A stretch of 64,000 nucleotides of DNA from Symsagittifera roscoffensis (GCF_963678635.1 NW_026970837.1:1-64000); one strand, 5' to 3'. Shown: positions 18,656 to 28,713, numbered from the stretch's first letter. Program-made: numbers and translations. The notes: a model not told the origin generated them from the sequence alone.

Positions 18656-20471
18656 ATCAGCGTCCGTAAAAGACGAAAATAACCACATAGCTGGGTATCG
18701 GATCCCCAGACTGCGTGATTACTAATAAAAACACTGCTCAGAAACCATTATATACTTTTTCAATGACAGTTATAAATTAAATTTATTAGAGATGGATTGA
18801 ATTTTTCCCCATCTAGCTACTCAGGCTCTGGAAAAATCGATAAAATTGGAGTAATTCAATTATTCAGGGCATCAGAGCAGCTAAAAGTACGAAAATCCGC
18901 TTTCCTCCTGAGATTACGCTTTTGTCTTCTCAATCTCGGGGCGCCGGGGGATACGGATCCGCTCCGTGTGTCCCACTGAACCTTCCTTCCTTATGATCTC
19001 TCTCAGATAGGCGTCTTATCGTGTCTTGTTACCACGATTAAACGCTTCGTGTTTCTCCTGTATTCTTAAACTGATTATTGTCTTGCCAATCCGGTTTTGT
19101 GTACTTTCTTCTCTTTTTCGGTTCGAAATGGCCGTTACCGCAATTCTCAGAAATCATCTGCTAAAATCGAACATTTAAAATTCAAAAAATTCAGAATATT
19201 CTGACCCTCCTTTCCATTGATAATCTGTTGCTAATGATTTATCGTCTTTTTTCTAGTGCCTCAGCGGGTTCGACTGTGCCAATCCGGGGGAATAGCACAT
19301 AGAACAACCCAGCTGAATGGCACATAGAGCGATTAAACAAACATAAAAAAAAACGTAAGAAAGCAAAAAAATGGAACACGTTGAAAAAAATTTTTTGTCT
19401 CGATAGAATTTCATTCTAGGCTAACGTGCCAGGAGGAAATTGAGCATTGAATTAACAATGTAACAAAACTTACGAAGAAGAAAAATGCCGATAGTCTTTG
19501 AGCAGACAAGTTGAGTATAAAAAAAGATCTACTAGATGAACAACAATTGCACGTTCAACCACAAGAGAAGTTGCCTACAGCACAGGAAATGAAAAATCAG
19601 TGATGTGGAAACTAAGCCGACAATCTTTGAGCAGTCACCTGTTGAGCCCGAAAAAAAGTCATAAAAGTTTCGAACCTTTTTAAAACACTCACTGAACCTA
19701 CAAAATCAACACTTGCACTTGCATTGAAATTTGCTTACAGATCAAACAGAGATGGGTGGTGGGGCAACAAATCCGACGAAATTTTAGCAGAGCATCGGAA
19801 GTCAAACAATTGAGTTTTGAGAGTAACTTTTTTTAATGGCTGCGAAAAAAAACAAGTTCCGACCGAGGTTCGAATCCCAAACCTTCGGGTATAACCTTCG
19901 GGCATAGGAGACGGCGTTAATTCTAGGCCAACAGTAAGTAAACTTGATAATGTGAAGGTCCAAAAAAAACAATTTGAAGGAGGGTTAAAAAGTGAAAAAA
20001 AAAAATTGTTTACTGGAAGAAATCTTGTTCGCGACTTGTCTTGTTGAAGAGGTAAATTTTTCCTCGAGAGAACGCAATATCATTTTGTCATGCCAACAAA
20101 GCAATATGAAGAAACCGCTTACATCGAAGAAACTAAGAAGAAAAAGATTAAAAATCAGACCTGGTAAAAGAAGAAGTTACAAACTTTCAACAAAAGTAAA
20201 AAAATAAATCAAAACAAAATCCAAGCCTAATTTATGAAGCCGATAGAAAACAGAACCAAATGAAACAAACTTCTTTTTATTAAAGAGGAAGAAGAATCGA
20301 CAGAAATTAGGCCGAAAACCAACCGAAAAAAAATCAACTTTCATTGATTATAATTTGAAAAAAAACGAACACCTAAAACTAAATAGACCTGATTTCTACC
20401 TATATGAAGTCAAGCAGCAAAAAAAAACAATTCCAAGCTGTGGCATCTAAGCCGACAAAATTAAGCTGACA
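18656..20471. other. core between inverted repeats, no gene recognised
   Basis: About 1.8 kb of AT-rich DNA. No transposase motif or long frame is visible; the one open frame (19992-20207, Lys-rich) resembles nothing. At 19867-19877 there is a perfect Pol III B-box word (GGTTCGAATCC), but no tRNA can be folded around it. The core looks like the inside of a non-autonomous element or DNA trapped between two oppositely oriented copies. Confidence 0.55.
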
Positions 20472-20870
20472 AATTGGCCGACAAATATATGTGTGACAGT
20501 CTTGCGCCAATTTCACACATGAGGTTAAAAAGAATAAGCTCTATAACCATTGGCTCAAGGGTCAGGGACAATATCTCTTTTGCTTCTCTACCTCAATTGG
20601 TTGGAGGCTAATCGGTTCGCTTGAGACATGGGACTACAAATTCGTGTTACATCTTAAAGGAAAGCCACTACCACAATATAACCCCCATATTCTAGAAATA
20701 AGATCGTCTCCACGGCTAGGTCTCTAAATACCTTAAACTCATGAACGCCGTTAACAACATGGCCGGAATATTATATAAACATTAGTTTTGATTAGACAAT
20801 GTGTGTTTGATTCATTTCAGATGAATCAACCTAAAACCCGCCTTATCTCAACCTTATCCTATAAAATGCA
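20472..20870 (-). repeat. right arm of a ~390-bp inverted repeat
   Basis: This is the reverse-complement partner of 18270-18655. Just outside it on the plus strand, CTATAAAATG (about 20869) and TAATAAACA (about 20899) resemble a TATA box and a polyadenylation signal 30 bp apart, as in compact LTRs, so the arms could be two old solo-LTR-like copies in opposite orientation and not transposon termini. Confidence 0.78.
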
Positions 20871-21167
20871 CACTAGAAATTGAAATCAGTACATGTAATA
20901 AACACTCTTGAATGAATCATTTTCCATCCAAGCCTTCAGCTGGTCGTACGAACACATCCATTTTTTGCTTCTGCAGTCACTTCAGATAATTCGGCATTCT
21001 CTTGACCCTGGATTCCCTGGTTAGGCAAAAGGAATTGTGCAAACTCAAGCTCACGTTCTTCCCAGATCTTCTTCCACTATCGACTCTCTTGCTTTGGTAT
21101 TGTCTCTAAATATCCTGCCTAATTTTTTCCATGCACTGGCTATCCCACTGTGATGAGTAAAAAGTGA

Positions 21168-21443
21168 TCACCTGAAAGCATCTGACACAATTTCCGCCAA
21201 GAAGGGACAATATTCCTTCTGATATCTCCTCATGTGATTCTTCGCCAATGTATACAACCAGGATGTTAATTTTGCCCTGAACCACCGGAAAAATTGTATG
21301 CGACTCCAGATGCGCTTCACCACAGGAGTCTCAAACAATTTCAGCCTTCTGCTGTAGTCAATCTCATGTATGGTTTCCGCCGTAGATATTTTTGATTCCC
21401 GATACTTCAGGTCATGTTCTTCAACCCACCGCAGTTCCAACAT
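21168..21443 (-). CDS. element B distal ORF, 91 codons
   Basis: An open frame beginning MLELRWVEEHDLKYRES with several Trp/Arg residues (VKRIWSRIQFFRWFRAKLTS). It overlaps the next frame upstream by a few codons in another phase, so it may be the frameshifted C-terminus of ORF2. No family is recognised. Confidence 0.35.
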   Translation of the reverse strand: MLELRWVEEHDLKYRESKISTAETIHEIDYSRRLKLFETPVVKRIWSRIQFFRWFRAKLTSWLYTLAKNHMRRYQKEYCPFLAEIVSDAFR

Positions 21444-21920
21444 CAGAATCCTTGCGCACCACCTCAGGCGTGCTCCGTTCCCCCCATCTCATGCTCCCTA
21501 GTCCTTTTTGCTGTGAAGGGTTCAATTTAATATAACTTTTGTTCATTGTAGTAAATTTACTTTTTTCCACCGGTTTTGCTCTAGATATTTTAGATTTATG
21601 TTCTATTTTTCGAGTAGAGTTGACTTTACAGGATCTGGGTACTGCCGATGGCTCGACATCCCTCAATTCCATCATTTTTTGCTCAAGACCTCCCTGGCCA
21701 CCTGGTCCAATCCTGTTTCTATGAAGACAGGCCCTCCATATTCCATCATGACATCCCACACTTCTTCCTTGAATTCCTCTAGGTTTGCTTTCTTCGTTAC
21801 CTTCCCGTTAAACTCCTGCAAGAAGACTTCCCACTCTTCGGGGTTCAGTATACTCTTCATTACTATCTGGTTAAACTCCTGCAAGAAGACTTCCCACTCT
21901 TCGGGGTTCAGTGTATTCAA
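21421..21920 (-). pseudogene. element B ORF2 distal part with an internal 63-bp duplication
   Basis: The frame 21672-21920 contains NPEEWEVFLQEFN twice, encoded by a 63-bp direct repeat (GTTAAACTCCTGCAAGAAGA at 21807 and 21870). The frame 21421-21759 follows in another phase, Lys-rich in the middle. The duplication is in frame and adds 21 residues. Function is unknown. Confidence 0.55.
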
Positions 21921-21960
21921 AGTGTTTCCTTTGTAGGCTTGCCTTCCCTCGGGGTATCAC

Positions 21961-22233
21961 TCAAGAGCGTCGTACCATGACTGAAAGTTGATCATCCAAC
22001 CTCAACTTATGTTTTTTCCTTGGAGAACCCAAGGAAGGCGTTGGGGTGTTGGCCCACTCCTCTTCGCTCCCGTCCCCTAACAGTCCCTTCAAGGTTCTAG
22101 GACTAATAACTTCTTCGTCTCGCATGGGTGCTGCACCGAGCACCGCACCAGTCTGGATATCCATGAGCTCGAGGTCACTCGGTGAGTCCCCCATTTCATC
22201 CTCTACAGTCGTGTCAAGATCTCCCCTCTTCAA
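21961..22233 (-). CDS. element B ORF2 distal acidic ORF, 90 codons
   Basis: An open frame with an acidic first half (DLDTTVEDEMGDSPSDLELM) and a basic SPRKKHKLR patch near the end, resembling a nuclear-localisation signal. It lies between the tandem triplication and the 63-bp duplication. No domain is recognised; it could be an exposed linker of ORF2. Confidence 0.4.
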   Translation of the reverse strand: MKRGDLDTTVEDEMGDSPSDLELMDIQTGAVLGAAPMRDEEVISPRTLKGLLGDGSEEEWANTPTPSLGSPRKKHKLRLDDQLSVMVRRS

Positions 22234-22725
22234 CGCTTCGTTGAAGCAGTGTTAGATATTCACTGGCTGGTCTGTCTAGTCTCCCGGCGTTCCAATCGAG
22301 ATTGGCGATGGTGTTATCGGGTTTGTGGCTCGCTGTTCTCTTCTTGGGATGTACAACTTCCCAGACGCTCTCAGAGAGTGCTCTCTTTTATTACCTCTAT
22401 CTCTTCCACGGTGCCAGGTATTTTCATCGGTCATATGCCACACCTACGTCTCTAGCGATACCTTGCTCCATCATGATGACCCTGCCTTCCCTGTAACCGG
22501 ATCCTGGCCTTTCAGTCCGGCTCTCTCGAGTTTCCTTTCCACTTCACACATCCTGCATCTCGGTCGGAGTGACAATCTCGCCTTTCTCGCCTGATCTGTC
22601 CACGAATTGATGTGAATCTCTCTGGAATGGAAGCTAATGGCTGCCGAATAGTCAATGAATAAGGGATCCCATCCCCTTGTGATTTCATGTTGTTGTTGTT
22701 CCGCGAGTGCTTTTGCTTCAATGAA
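22234..22725 (-). pseudogene. element B ORF2 segment, frameshifted
   Basis: Short minus-strand frames (22512-22721 and unlabelled ones between) are Arg/Glu-rich. They appear to connect the triplicated module to the distal part, but at least two frameshifts or stops intervene. Nothing recognised. Confidence 0.4.
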
Positions 22726-22727
22726 GG

Positions 22728-23243
22728 CTATCGGGAGGGAATCTGTCGTGATGGGATTAGATCACTCTCTAGAAACATGCTCAAAAATCGGTTCACAATC
22801 TTGTACGTCTCAATCCAGGTAGGGATGCGTAGGAATTGTCCTGTCCCTTTCTCGAGAAGCACGAGTTTCCAGAGTTTGGGATAGGCTTCAATTGGGCCTA
22901 CTTCACGCTTGCCACCCATCCGACCTTAAATTTGGGCCCTGAAGTTGAGCTCAATCATCTCCGGGTCTTTTATCTTCCCTAACAGCCCATCGTTGCTCAT
23001 CTGGTTCCTCAAGACGGATTGCTTGCTCCAATTCATAGTGGTCTTATCTAGAATGCTTATCAGGCTAATATGCGTGAACGAGAATCTATAGGTAGCAACG
23101 GAGGGATCTCGAAAAGCAAAGGTTACTGCTGGACCATGCAGGCAGGTAACCAATTCTCCTAGGCATCTGATCACGCCCAGGGGATCTGATCTCATGGCCA
23201 AACATATATCAGTGAAGAGCGGCATGCCAGCGTATACTTTCAT
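22728..23243 (-). pseudogene. module copy 1: C-terminal frames of ORF2
   Basis: The frame 22926-23243 (MKVYAGMPLFTDICLAMRSD, then GVIRCLGELVTCLHGPAVTF) ends at a stop after NFRAQ; a following frame, 22728-22919 (GRMGGKREVGPIEAYPKLWK), continues the same protein. Copy 3 has no stop at this place. The element A counterpart is at 4046-4283. Confidence 0.6.
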
Positions 23244-23253
23244 CAGGTCTTCT

Positions 23254-23994
23254 CTAGTCTTGGGTTTTTCTTCGGTAGGCGTTCGATTCGGCGTCCTGAT
23301 TGGATTTACCCATTGACGGTGGATCCACGAACTTCATCAGTCTGGGGAATATCGTCAAGCTGCCATGTGTCATAATCAAGAGGGTTAGATATCCGTCTAA
23401 TCTCAGGATCTCCTCGCCTCTGCTGAACAGAAATGCGGTTCCCAGATCAAATAGGTTCAGAGGGAAAACCAGGATTAAGGCCAGCAGCAAGTTGATCGGG
23501 ATGTTAAGGAGTTTTGTTATGAATAATTCAAATAGACTTTTTCTGGAGACAGAGAACAGATTGAAAAAGAAGGACCTCTCCCAACATGGGCTCAAGTAAA
23601 TCAAGATATCTTCGGTCTTTTTCGCTTTCATTTCGTCTTCGGCATGCTCCCTCCAGTAAACTATCAAGATGATATCATTTGCCAGCGTGTTAAAGATGAC
23701 TACTGACATCAGCTTGTTGTCTGCCCTCTCTAGACGCTTTTTCAAGAAACTCCATATCTTCTGGATCAGAGGAGGGTCTCCGCTTTCGATTTTCTCTCTA
23801 GGCTTTTCAATCCAGGTCGTCAAGTATGGCCATTCACCTCCATCACACGTGAGCCGGAAACTCATTGCCTTCAACAATTTCCTGGACACTAGCACGCTTT
23901 TTCTCACGGCAACAACCACAGTCCGGTTATCCGTGGAGTTCAGGATCGTGACCTCTTTGCACCGGAACCACACATTGAGGGATTGTGTGCTCAT
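23254..23994 (-). CDS. module copy 1: intact 246-codon ORF with hydrophobic segment
   Basis: The frame starts MSTQSLNVWFRCKEVTILNS and ends RRKTQD. A hydrophobic stretch of about 35 residues (from SLFELFITKLLNIPINLLLA through LVFPLNLFDL) could be one or two membrane segments, or simply a buried helix pair. The second copy at 24778-25518 is also open and differs at about 13 residues. Alignment with element A around 4500 (LRLDGYLTL against LRLDGLLTL) shows it belongs to ORF2 and not to a separate gene. It runs into the next module frame with a shift just after its stop. No enzyme motif is seen. Confidence 0.5.
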   Translation of the reverse strand: MSTQSLNVWFRCKEVTILNSTDNRTVVVAVRKSVLVSRKLLKAMSFRLTCDGGEWPYLTTWIEKPREKIESGDPPLIQKIWSFLKKRLERADNKLMSVVIFNTLANDIILIVYWREHAEDEMKAKKTEDILIYLSPCWERSFFFNLFSVSRKSLFELFITKLLNIPINLLLALILVFPLNLFDLGTAFLFSRGEEILRLDGYLTLLIMTHGSLTIFPRLMKFVDPPSMGKSNQDAESNAYRRKTQD

Positions 23995-24542
23995 CGTCGA
24001 TCTCTGGTTTCAATTTTAACTGCCTCGCGAAGTACTAGCAGTATGTCATTAGAGGTATGTCCACGTACTCAAGAAAGCCTCTCAATGGCTGAGAGATATC
24101 TGCCCAGCTCGCGGCCAGTTTTGCCTTCAGGGGTCTCGAGTTAATTTTCCTCCAGATAACGATTAGCAGCAGCAATTAACAGCTTCTAGCCGCTCTCCTC
24201 AGCTACTAGCACCAGCTTTGCGTATAGATATTGCAGAGTCGGCCATTGAAGGCTACCAAAAGGGAATCTGTCATGATGAGATTAGATCGCTCTCTAGAAA
24301 CATGCTCAAAAATAGCTTCACAAACTTGTAAGTCTCAATCCAGGTAGGTATGCGTAGGAATTGTCCTGTCCCTTTCTCGAGAAGCACGAGTTTCCAGAGT
24401 TTGGGATAGGCTTCAATTGGGCCTACTTCACGCTTGCCACCCATCCGACTGAAGTTTGGGCCCTGAAGTTGAGCTCAATCATCTCCGGGTCTTTCATCTT
24501 CCCTAACAGCCCATCGTTGCTCATCTGGTTCCTCAAGACGGA

Positions 24543-24767
24543 TTACTCGCTCCAATTCATAGTGGTCTCATCTAGAATGCTTATCTGGCTAATATGCGTG
24601 ACCGAGAATCTATAGGTAGCAACCGGGGGATCTCGAAAAGCAAAGGTTACTGCTGGACCATGCAGGCAGGTAACCAATTCTCCTAGGCATCTGATCACGC
24701 CCAGGGGATCTGATCTCATAGCCAAACATAGATGAGTGAAGAGCGGCATGCCAGCGTTTACTTTCAT
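24543..24767 (-). pseudogene. module copy 2: C-terminal ORF2 frame
   Basis: This matches 22926-23243 of copy 1 (MPLFTHLCLAMRSDPLGVIR) but closes at NWSE, because a Gln codon there has become a stop. Further left the remaining C-terminal frame is broken as in copy 1. Confidence 0.55.
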
Positions 24768-24777
24768 CAGGTCTTCT

Positions 24778-25518
24778 CTAGTCTTGGGTTTTTCTTCGGT
24801 AGGCGTTCGATTCCGCGTCCTGATTGGATTTACCCAGTGACGGTGGATCCACGAACTTCATCTCTCTGGGGAATATCGTCAAGCTGCCATGTGTCATAAT
24901 CAAGATGGTTAGATATCCGTCTAAACTCAGGATCTCTTCGCCTCTGCTGAACAGAAATGCGGGTCCCAGATCAAATAGATTCAGAGGGAAAACCAGGATT
25001 AAGGCCAGCAGCAAGTTGATCGGGATGTTAAGGAGTTTTGTTATGAATAATTCAAATAGACTTTTTCTGGAGACAGAGAACAGATTGAAAAAGAAGGACC
25101 TCTCCCAACATGGGCTCAAGTAAATCAAGATATCTTCGGTCTTTTTCGCTTTCATTTCGTCTTCGGCATGCTCCCTCCAGTAAACTATCAAGATGATATC
25201 ATTTGCCAGCGTGTTAAAGATGACTACTGACATCAGCTTGTTGTCTGCCCTCTCTAGACGCTTTTTCATGAAACTCCATATCTTCTGGATCAGAGAAAGA
25301 TCTCCGCTTTCGATTTTGTCTCTAGGCTTTTCAATCCAGGTCGTCAAGTAGGGCCATTCACCTCCATCACACGTGAGCCGGAAACTCCTTGCCTTCAACA
25401 ATTTCCTGGTCACTAGCACGCTTTTTCTCACGACAACAACCACAGTCCGGTTATCCGTGGACTTCAGGATCGTGACCTCTTTGCACCGGAACCACACATT
25501 GAGGGATTGTGTGCTCAT
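24778..25518 (-). CDS. module copy 2: intact 246-codon ORF with hydrophobic segment
   Basis: This is the near-identical tandem copy of the 23254-23994 frame. Substitutions include N to K near residue 19, M to R near 44, PP to LS near 74 and L to E near 221. Several are non-conservative, which argues against strong protein-level constraint since the duplication. The hydrophobic segment is unchanged apart from one T-to-P change after it. Confidence 0.5.
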   Translation of the reverse strand: MSTQSLNVWFRCKEVTILKSTDNRTVVVVVRKSVLVTRKLLKARSFRLTCDGGEWPYLTTWIEKPRDKIESGDLSLIQKIWSFMKKRLERADNKLMSVVIFNTLANDIILIVYWREHAEDEMKAKKTEDILIYLSPCWERSFFFNLFSVSRKSLFELFITKLLNIPINLLLALILVFPLNLFDLGPAFLFSRGEEILSLDGYLTILIMTHGSLTIFPREMKFVDPPSLGKSNQDAESNAYRRKTQD

Positions 25519-25776
25519 CGTCGATCTCTGGTTTCAATTTTAACTGCCTCGCGAAGTACTAGCAGTATGTCACTAGAGGTATGTCCGCGTACTCAAGAAC
25601 GCCTCTCAATGGCTGAGAGATATCTGCCCAGCTCGCGGCCAGTTTTGCCTTCAGGGGTCTCGAGTTATTTTTTCTCCAGATAACGATTAGCAGCAGCAAT
25701 TAATAGCTTCTAGCCGCTCTCCTCCACTACTAGCACCAGCATTGCGTATACATATTGCAGAGTCGGCCATTCAAGG

Positions 25777-26295
25777 CTACCAAAAAGGAATCTGTCGTGA
25801 TGGGATTAGATCACTCTCTAGAAACATGCTCAAAAATTGCTTCACAAACTTATACGTTTCAATCCAGGTATGTATGCACAGGAATTGTCCTGTCCCTTTT
25901 TCGAGAAGCTCGAGTTTCCGGAGTTTCGGATATGCTTCAATTGGGCCTTCACGCTTTCCACCCATCCGACCTTCAACTTGGGCCCTGAAGTTGAGCTCAA
26001 TCATCTCCGGGTCCTCTATCTTTCCTAACATCACAATGGTGCTCATCTGGTTCCTCAAGCTGAATTGCTCGCTCCATTTCATAATGGTCTCATCTAGAAT
26101 GCTTATCAGGCTAATATGCGTCAAGTATGGCCCTTTACCTCCTTCACACGTGAGCCGCAATACCATTGCCTTCAACAATTTCCTGGTCACTAGCACGCTT
26201 TTCCTCACGGCGACAGTCACTGTCGGGTTATTTGTGGACTTCAGGATCGTGATCTCTTTGCACCGGAACCACACCTTGAAGGATTGTGTGCTCAT
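25777..26295 (-). CDS. module copy 3: 172-codon fusion ORF created by a deletion
   Basis: The frame begins like the 246-codon ORF (MSTQSFKVWFRCKEITILKS) and after about 57 residues switches to HISLISILDETIMKWSEQ, the part that lies in a different frame in copies 1 and 2. The 745-bp deletion (one base more than a multiple of three) removes the middle, including the hydrophobic stretch, and puts the two parts in one frame. It continues through GRMGGKREGPIEAYPKLRK without the stop seen in copy 1. This is a chance fusion from a deletion; no function is proposed. Confidence 0.5.
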   Translation of the reverse strand: MSTQSFKVWFRCKEITILKSTNNPTVTVAVRKSVLVTRKLLKAMVLRLTCEGGKGPYLTHISLISILDETIMKWSEQFSLRNQMSTIVMLGKIEDPEMIELNFRAQVEGRMGGKREGPIEAYPKLRKLELLEKGTGQFLCIHTWIETYKFVKQFLSMFLESDLIPSRQIPFW

Positions 26296-26529
26296 CGTCG
26301 ATCTGTTCAGTTTTAACTGCCTCGCGAAGTACTAGCAATGTTTCATTAGAAGTATGTCCGCTTACTCAAGAAAGCCTCTCAATGGCTGAGAGATATCTGC
26401 CCAGCTCGCGGCCAGTTTCTCCTTCAGGGGTCTCAAATTATTTTTCCTCCGGATAACGATTTTCAGCAGCAAGTAACATCTTCTAGCCGCTCTCTTCCGC
26501 TACTAGCACCAGCATTACCTATACAAATT

Positions 26530-27340
26530 GCAGAGTAGGCAACATGCTCGCATACCCTGGTGAAGAGGCGATTATCACCCTGGTGTCCACCCCAAACCGC
26601 TGCGCCTCCAACCCTTGCACTTCTGACATGGCCGCTAATATTGTCTGGATGGCGTCCCAGATTTGCCTCGGATGAGATTGTCCCTCTCTCAAGATTTCTA
26701 GAAGCCCATTAAGATAAAATGGTCAATCATGCCCGCGAGTATGATTAATTAATGCGCGCATGGTGTCTCCGACTTGATCGCTGTGACGAACGTGCACTTT
26801 TGGTTGAGCTCAACGCCTGGAAGCACGAGCACGTACAAGAGCGTTTCAGGCCAAAACAGACTCTTTGACGTACACTGGAAGTCCAAGTTCGCCACTATGA
26901 TCGTACTCGCTGCTCATGGGTCCTGCCTGTCGTGCTTGGCCAGTGCCTTAGATACTTTAGAAGATCGAAAGTCTTCCAGATATTGAGCGTCATGTGCCAA
27001 CTGTGCACCCTTGTAGATGAGATCTGGTATCTCTTGCAATTGGGGAATCAAAAATTTCTCTGTGGTCTACAATTCTCTGCGTCTTTTGAGTTGACAGATG
27101 CTACTCTTGGGAGGTTACACCGCAGGTACCGGTCCCCCCAGCTATTTCACCAGCCTATAATTCACAGGGCCAAAATGGTCCTCGGTGGCAGCCCAACCAT
27201 TTACGCCGTTTCAAGAGTGTCACTGGAGAAATGAGCCCAATGTGCTATCACGCAATCCAAACAAGTTTTTCGTGTCAATAGTTTTTTTAACCTAGACCTT
27301 CCCCCTCCTGAAAGGATCGGCGCTGAAATTTGTCTTTGAT
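26530..27340 (-). pseudogene. element B ORF2: remnant of the second possible SGNH-like segment
   Basis: At 26530-26720 a minus-strand frame reads AIQTILAAMSEVQGLEAQRF, then VIIASSPGYASMLPTLQFV, matching element A 5073-5700 (TLFSAMTEVETL; VFVLSPAYAALPEPLQFVY). It then stops at the junction with module copy 3. From 26720 to 27340 the frames are short and broken, with nothing recognised. Confidence 0.5.
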
Positions 27341-27359
27341 TCTCACTTGGCCTCTCTGC

Positions 27360-28065
27360 TCAACTAGTGAAGCTGGGCTTGTTGGAGCTCTGAGGCGTGT
27401 GTGATTCCATTGCCTGGCTTTCGTGCGAGGTGGAGTCGAGTTGTCTGCACCTGCTGCTGTCAGAGCTGTCTCTAGATCCCTGGGTTTCTCCCAAACTGGA
27501 CCCTACGGCTCCTCTTAATACAAATGGAGGATAAGGAGGTGGGCCCAAAGTGCAAGTCCAGGGCCCTATCATGTCTGCCTCCAGACAGTCAAAATGTCTC
27601 TGGAAAACCTCATTTAGCCAGTCAGTTCCCGTTTGCGTGTCGAAATGTATGCAATCACGAGAACATCCCGACGGGAGCGTGCGATCCATTTCCTCATTCA
27701 CATCTAGTCAGTGCAAGGGCGCTTTGCTTTCTTTCTGTACTCGCCGGATGATCTCGTTTATCACCAATACTCGCTCGTTAATTTGTGCCCCACCACCGCC
27801 TTCTTCCATTTTATATGGCATCGTGCAGACGGTGAAGACTGTGGGGTCAAGAAAAATCCTCACTTCCTGCACCAGGCACAAGAAATTCTCTCCAACCGAA
27901 TCGTCCTTCCAAACTCAGCAATCTAGAGTGGCCAGCACTTGGGGCATAGCTGCCCCTGAGAAATACACAATCTCGATCTGCCAATGGTATCTGATATTGT
28001 TCAAGACGCTTACCAGGCTGTCGCCTATCACCAGGTTGATGGGTACCTCTGGTATCCTAGGCTCC
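27360..28065 (-). pseudogene. element B ORF2: SGNH/GDSL-hydrolase-like domain
   Basis: One reading frame crosses this region with two nonsense codons (27915-27917 and 27708-27710). It opens with INLVIGDSLVSVLNNI; the GDSL block at 28014-28025 is intact and includes the expected nucleophile Ser. It continues with a block II-like FSGAAMPQ and ends with RDCIHFDTQTG at 27645-27656, giving the DxxH pair (D-C-I-H) of block V. The GTND of block III, clear in element A, is not found here and appears lost with about 20 residues. Elements A and B therefore each keep what the other lost: B has blocks I and V, A has III and the His. SGNH esterases are known in ORF1 of some LINE-type elements. Their presence in ORF2 of a Ty3-like element is less familiar to me. 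Confidence 0.75.
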
Positions 28066-28089
28066 TAAGTATATCTTGTCCAGGAGGCT

Positions 28090-28430
28090 CCCTTGAAAGC
28101 GTCTCTTTTTTGCTGTTGAGCAGGCGTCCAGTCCAGCTCATTATGTCTCCTATAGTCACCCGTGTCGTTCTTCTTATAATAAGAGACAATTGGGCTTCTG
28201 ATTGGGTGATTCAGGCACAACTCTCGTGGGCAACAATGCAGGAATTTTGCTGACGACCTTTTTACGTACCTTCATCAAACGTGAGCCCCGGCAGGTGTGG
28301 GGCCCGGAAGTGCCATGTGCACTGTTGCTGGAGGCGCTTTTTCGAACTTCACATCTAGCAGGGAAGGTATGGGATCCGGAGAGGTCCATGCCCCCGGGTC
28401 TGTGATCATCTAGTCTTGAGCCGCTCTATC
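28090..28430 (-). pseudogene. element B ORF2 linker
   Basis: The frame 28174-28389 (MDLSGSHTFPARCEVRKSAS, then VPESPNQKPNCLLL) is Ser/Pro/Lys-rich and lies between coiled coil and SGNH domain, like the 8.5-8.9-kb linker of element A. A frameshift near 28170 leads into the SGNH frame. Confidence 0.45.
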
Positions 28431-28494
28431 CAGATTGAAGCATCCTTTTGCTCGAGGCGTTTCATCCATGGTCATGCTAGGCTCTAGTCTGGTT

Positions 28495-28713
28495 TAGTGA
28501 ATTGACAGTGGCTCGCTCACCTTTGGCAGCACCGTGTGGCGTTGCTCCAAACTATTGATTGCTTCTTCATATAGCTTCATCACTTCTGTTATCTCAAGTT
28601 TTATCTGTACTTGCTCTTCCGCCGCTAGCTCTCGTTCCTCTACGGCCCGGTCTCACTCCTCTAGCGCTCGATCTATCTCTCCAATGACCTGGTCTCGTTC
28701 CATCTGTAGTCAC
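28495..28713 (-). pseudogene. element B ORF2 coiled coil
   Basis: A minus-strand frame with one internal TGA reads QMERDQVIGEIDRALEE, then DRAVEERELAAEEQVQIKLE and ITEVMKLYEEAINSLEQRH, ending at a TAA at about 28495. It is Glu/Arg-rich with heptad spacing and sits where element A has its coiled coil. Coiled coils in retroelement ORFs usually mediate oligomerisation. Confidence 0.65.

Larger units (their letters stand above)
22726..26535. repeat. 1.52-kb segment in three tandem copies
   Basis: Copies start at about 22726, 24249 and 25773 (period 1523-1524 bp), each with GGCTA(T/C)C followed by GGGAATCTGTC or GGAATCTGTC and ending near ATTGCAGAGT(C/A)GG. Copies 1 and 2 are nearly identical. 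Copy 3 is shortened by 745 bp: its sequence jumps at 26119-26121 from the counterpart of 23073 to that of 23818, with CGT shared at both edges. The unit covers the C-terminal part of ORF2. Confidence 0.93.

Noticed and set aside
19855..19920. tRNA suggested by GGTTCGAATCC at 19867-19877
   Set aside because: It is a perfect B-box word, but the flanking bases do not form a T stem and no D arm or acceptor stem is found upstream.
20890..20955. Possible 3' LTR of element B from partial similarity of AGCCTTCAGCTGGTCG (20930s) to AGCCTTCAATTGGTCG (36980-37000)
   Set aside because: The match is limited to about 30 bp and falls on the gag side of the candidate primer-binding site in the right copy, which is not an LTR position. 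Too weak to call.
23254..25518. The duplicated 246-codon ORF as a host gene family
   Set aside because: It aligns with the ORF2 C-terminal part of element A, lies in frame order with other ORF2 parts, and its copies differ mostly by amino-acid-changing substitutions.
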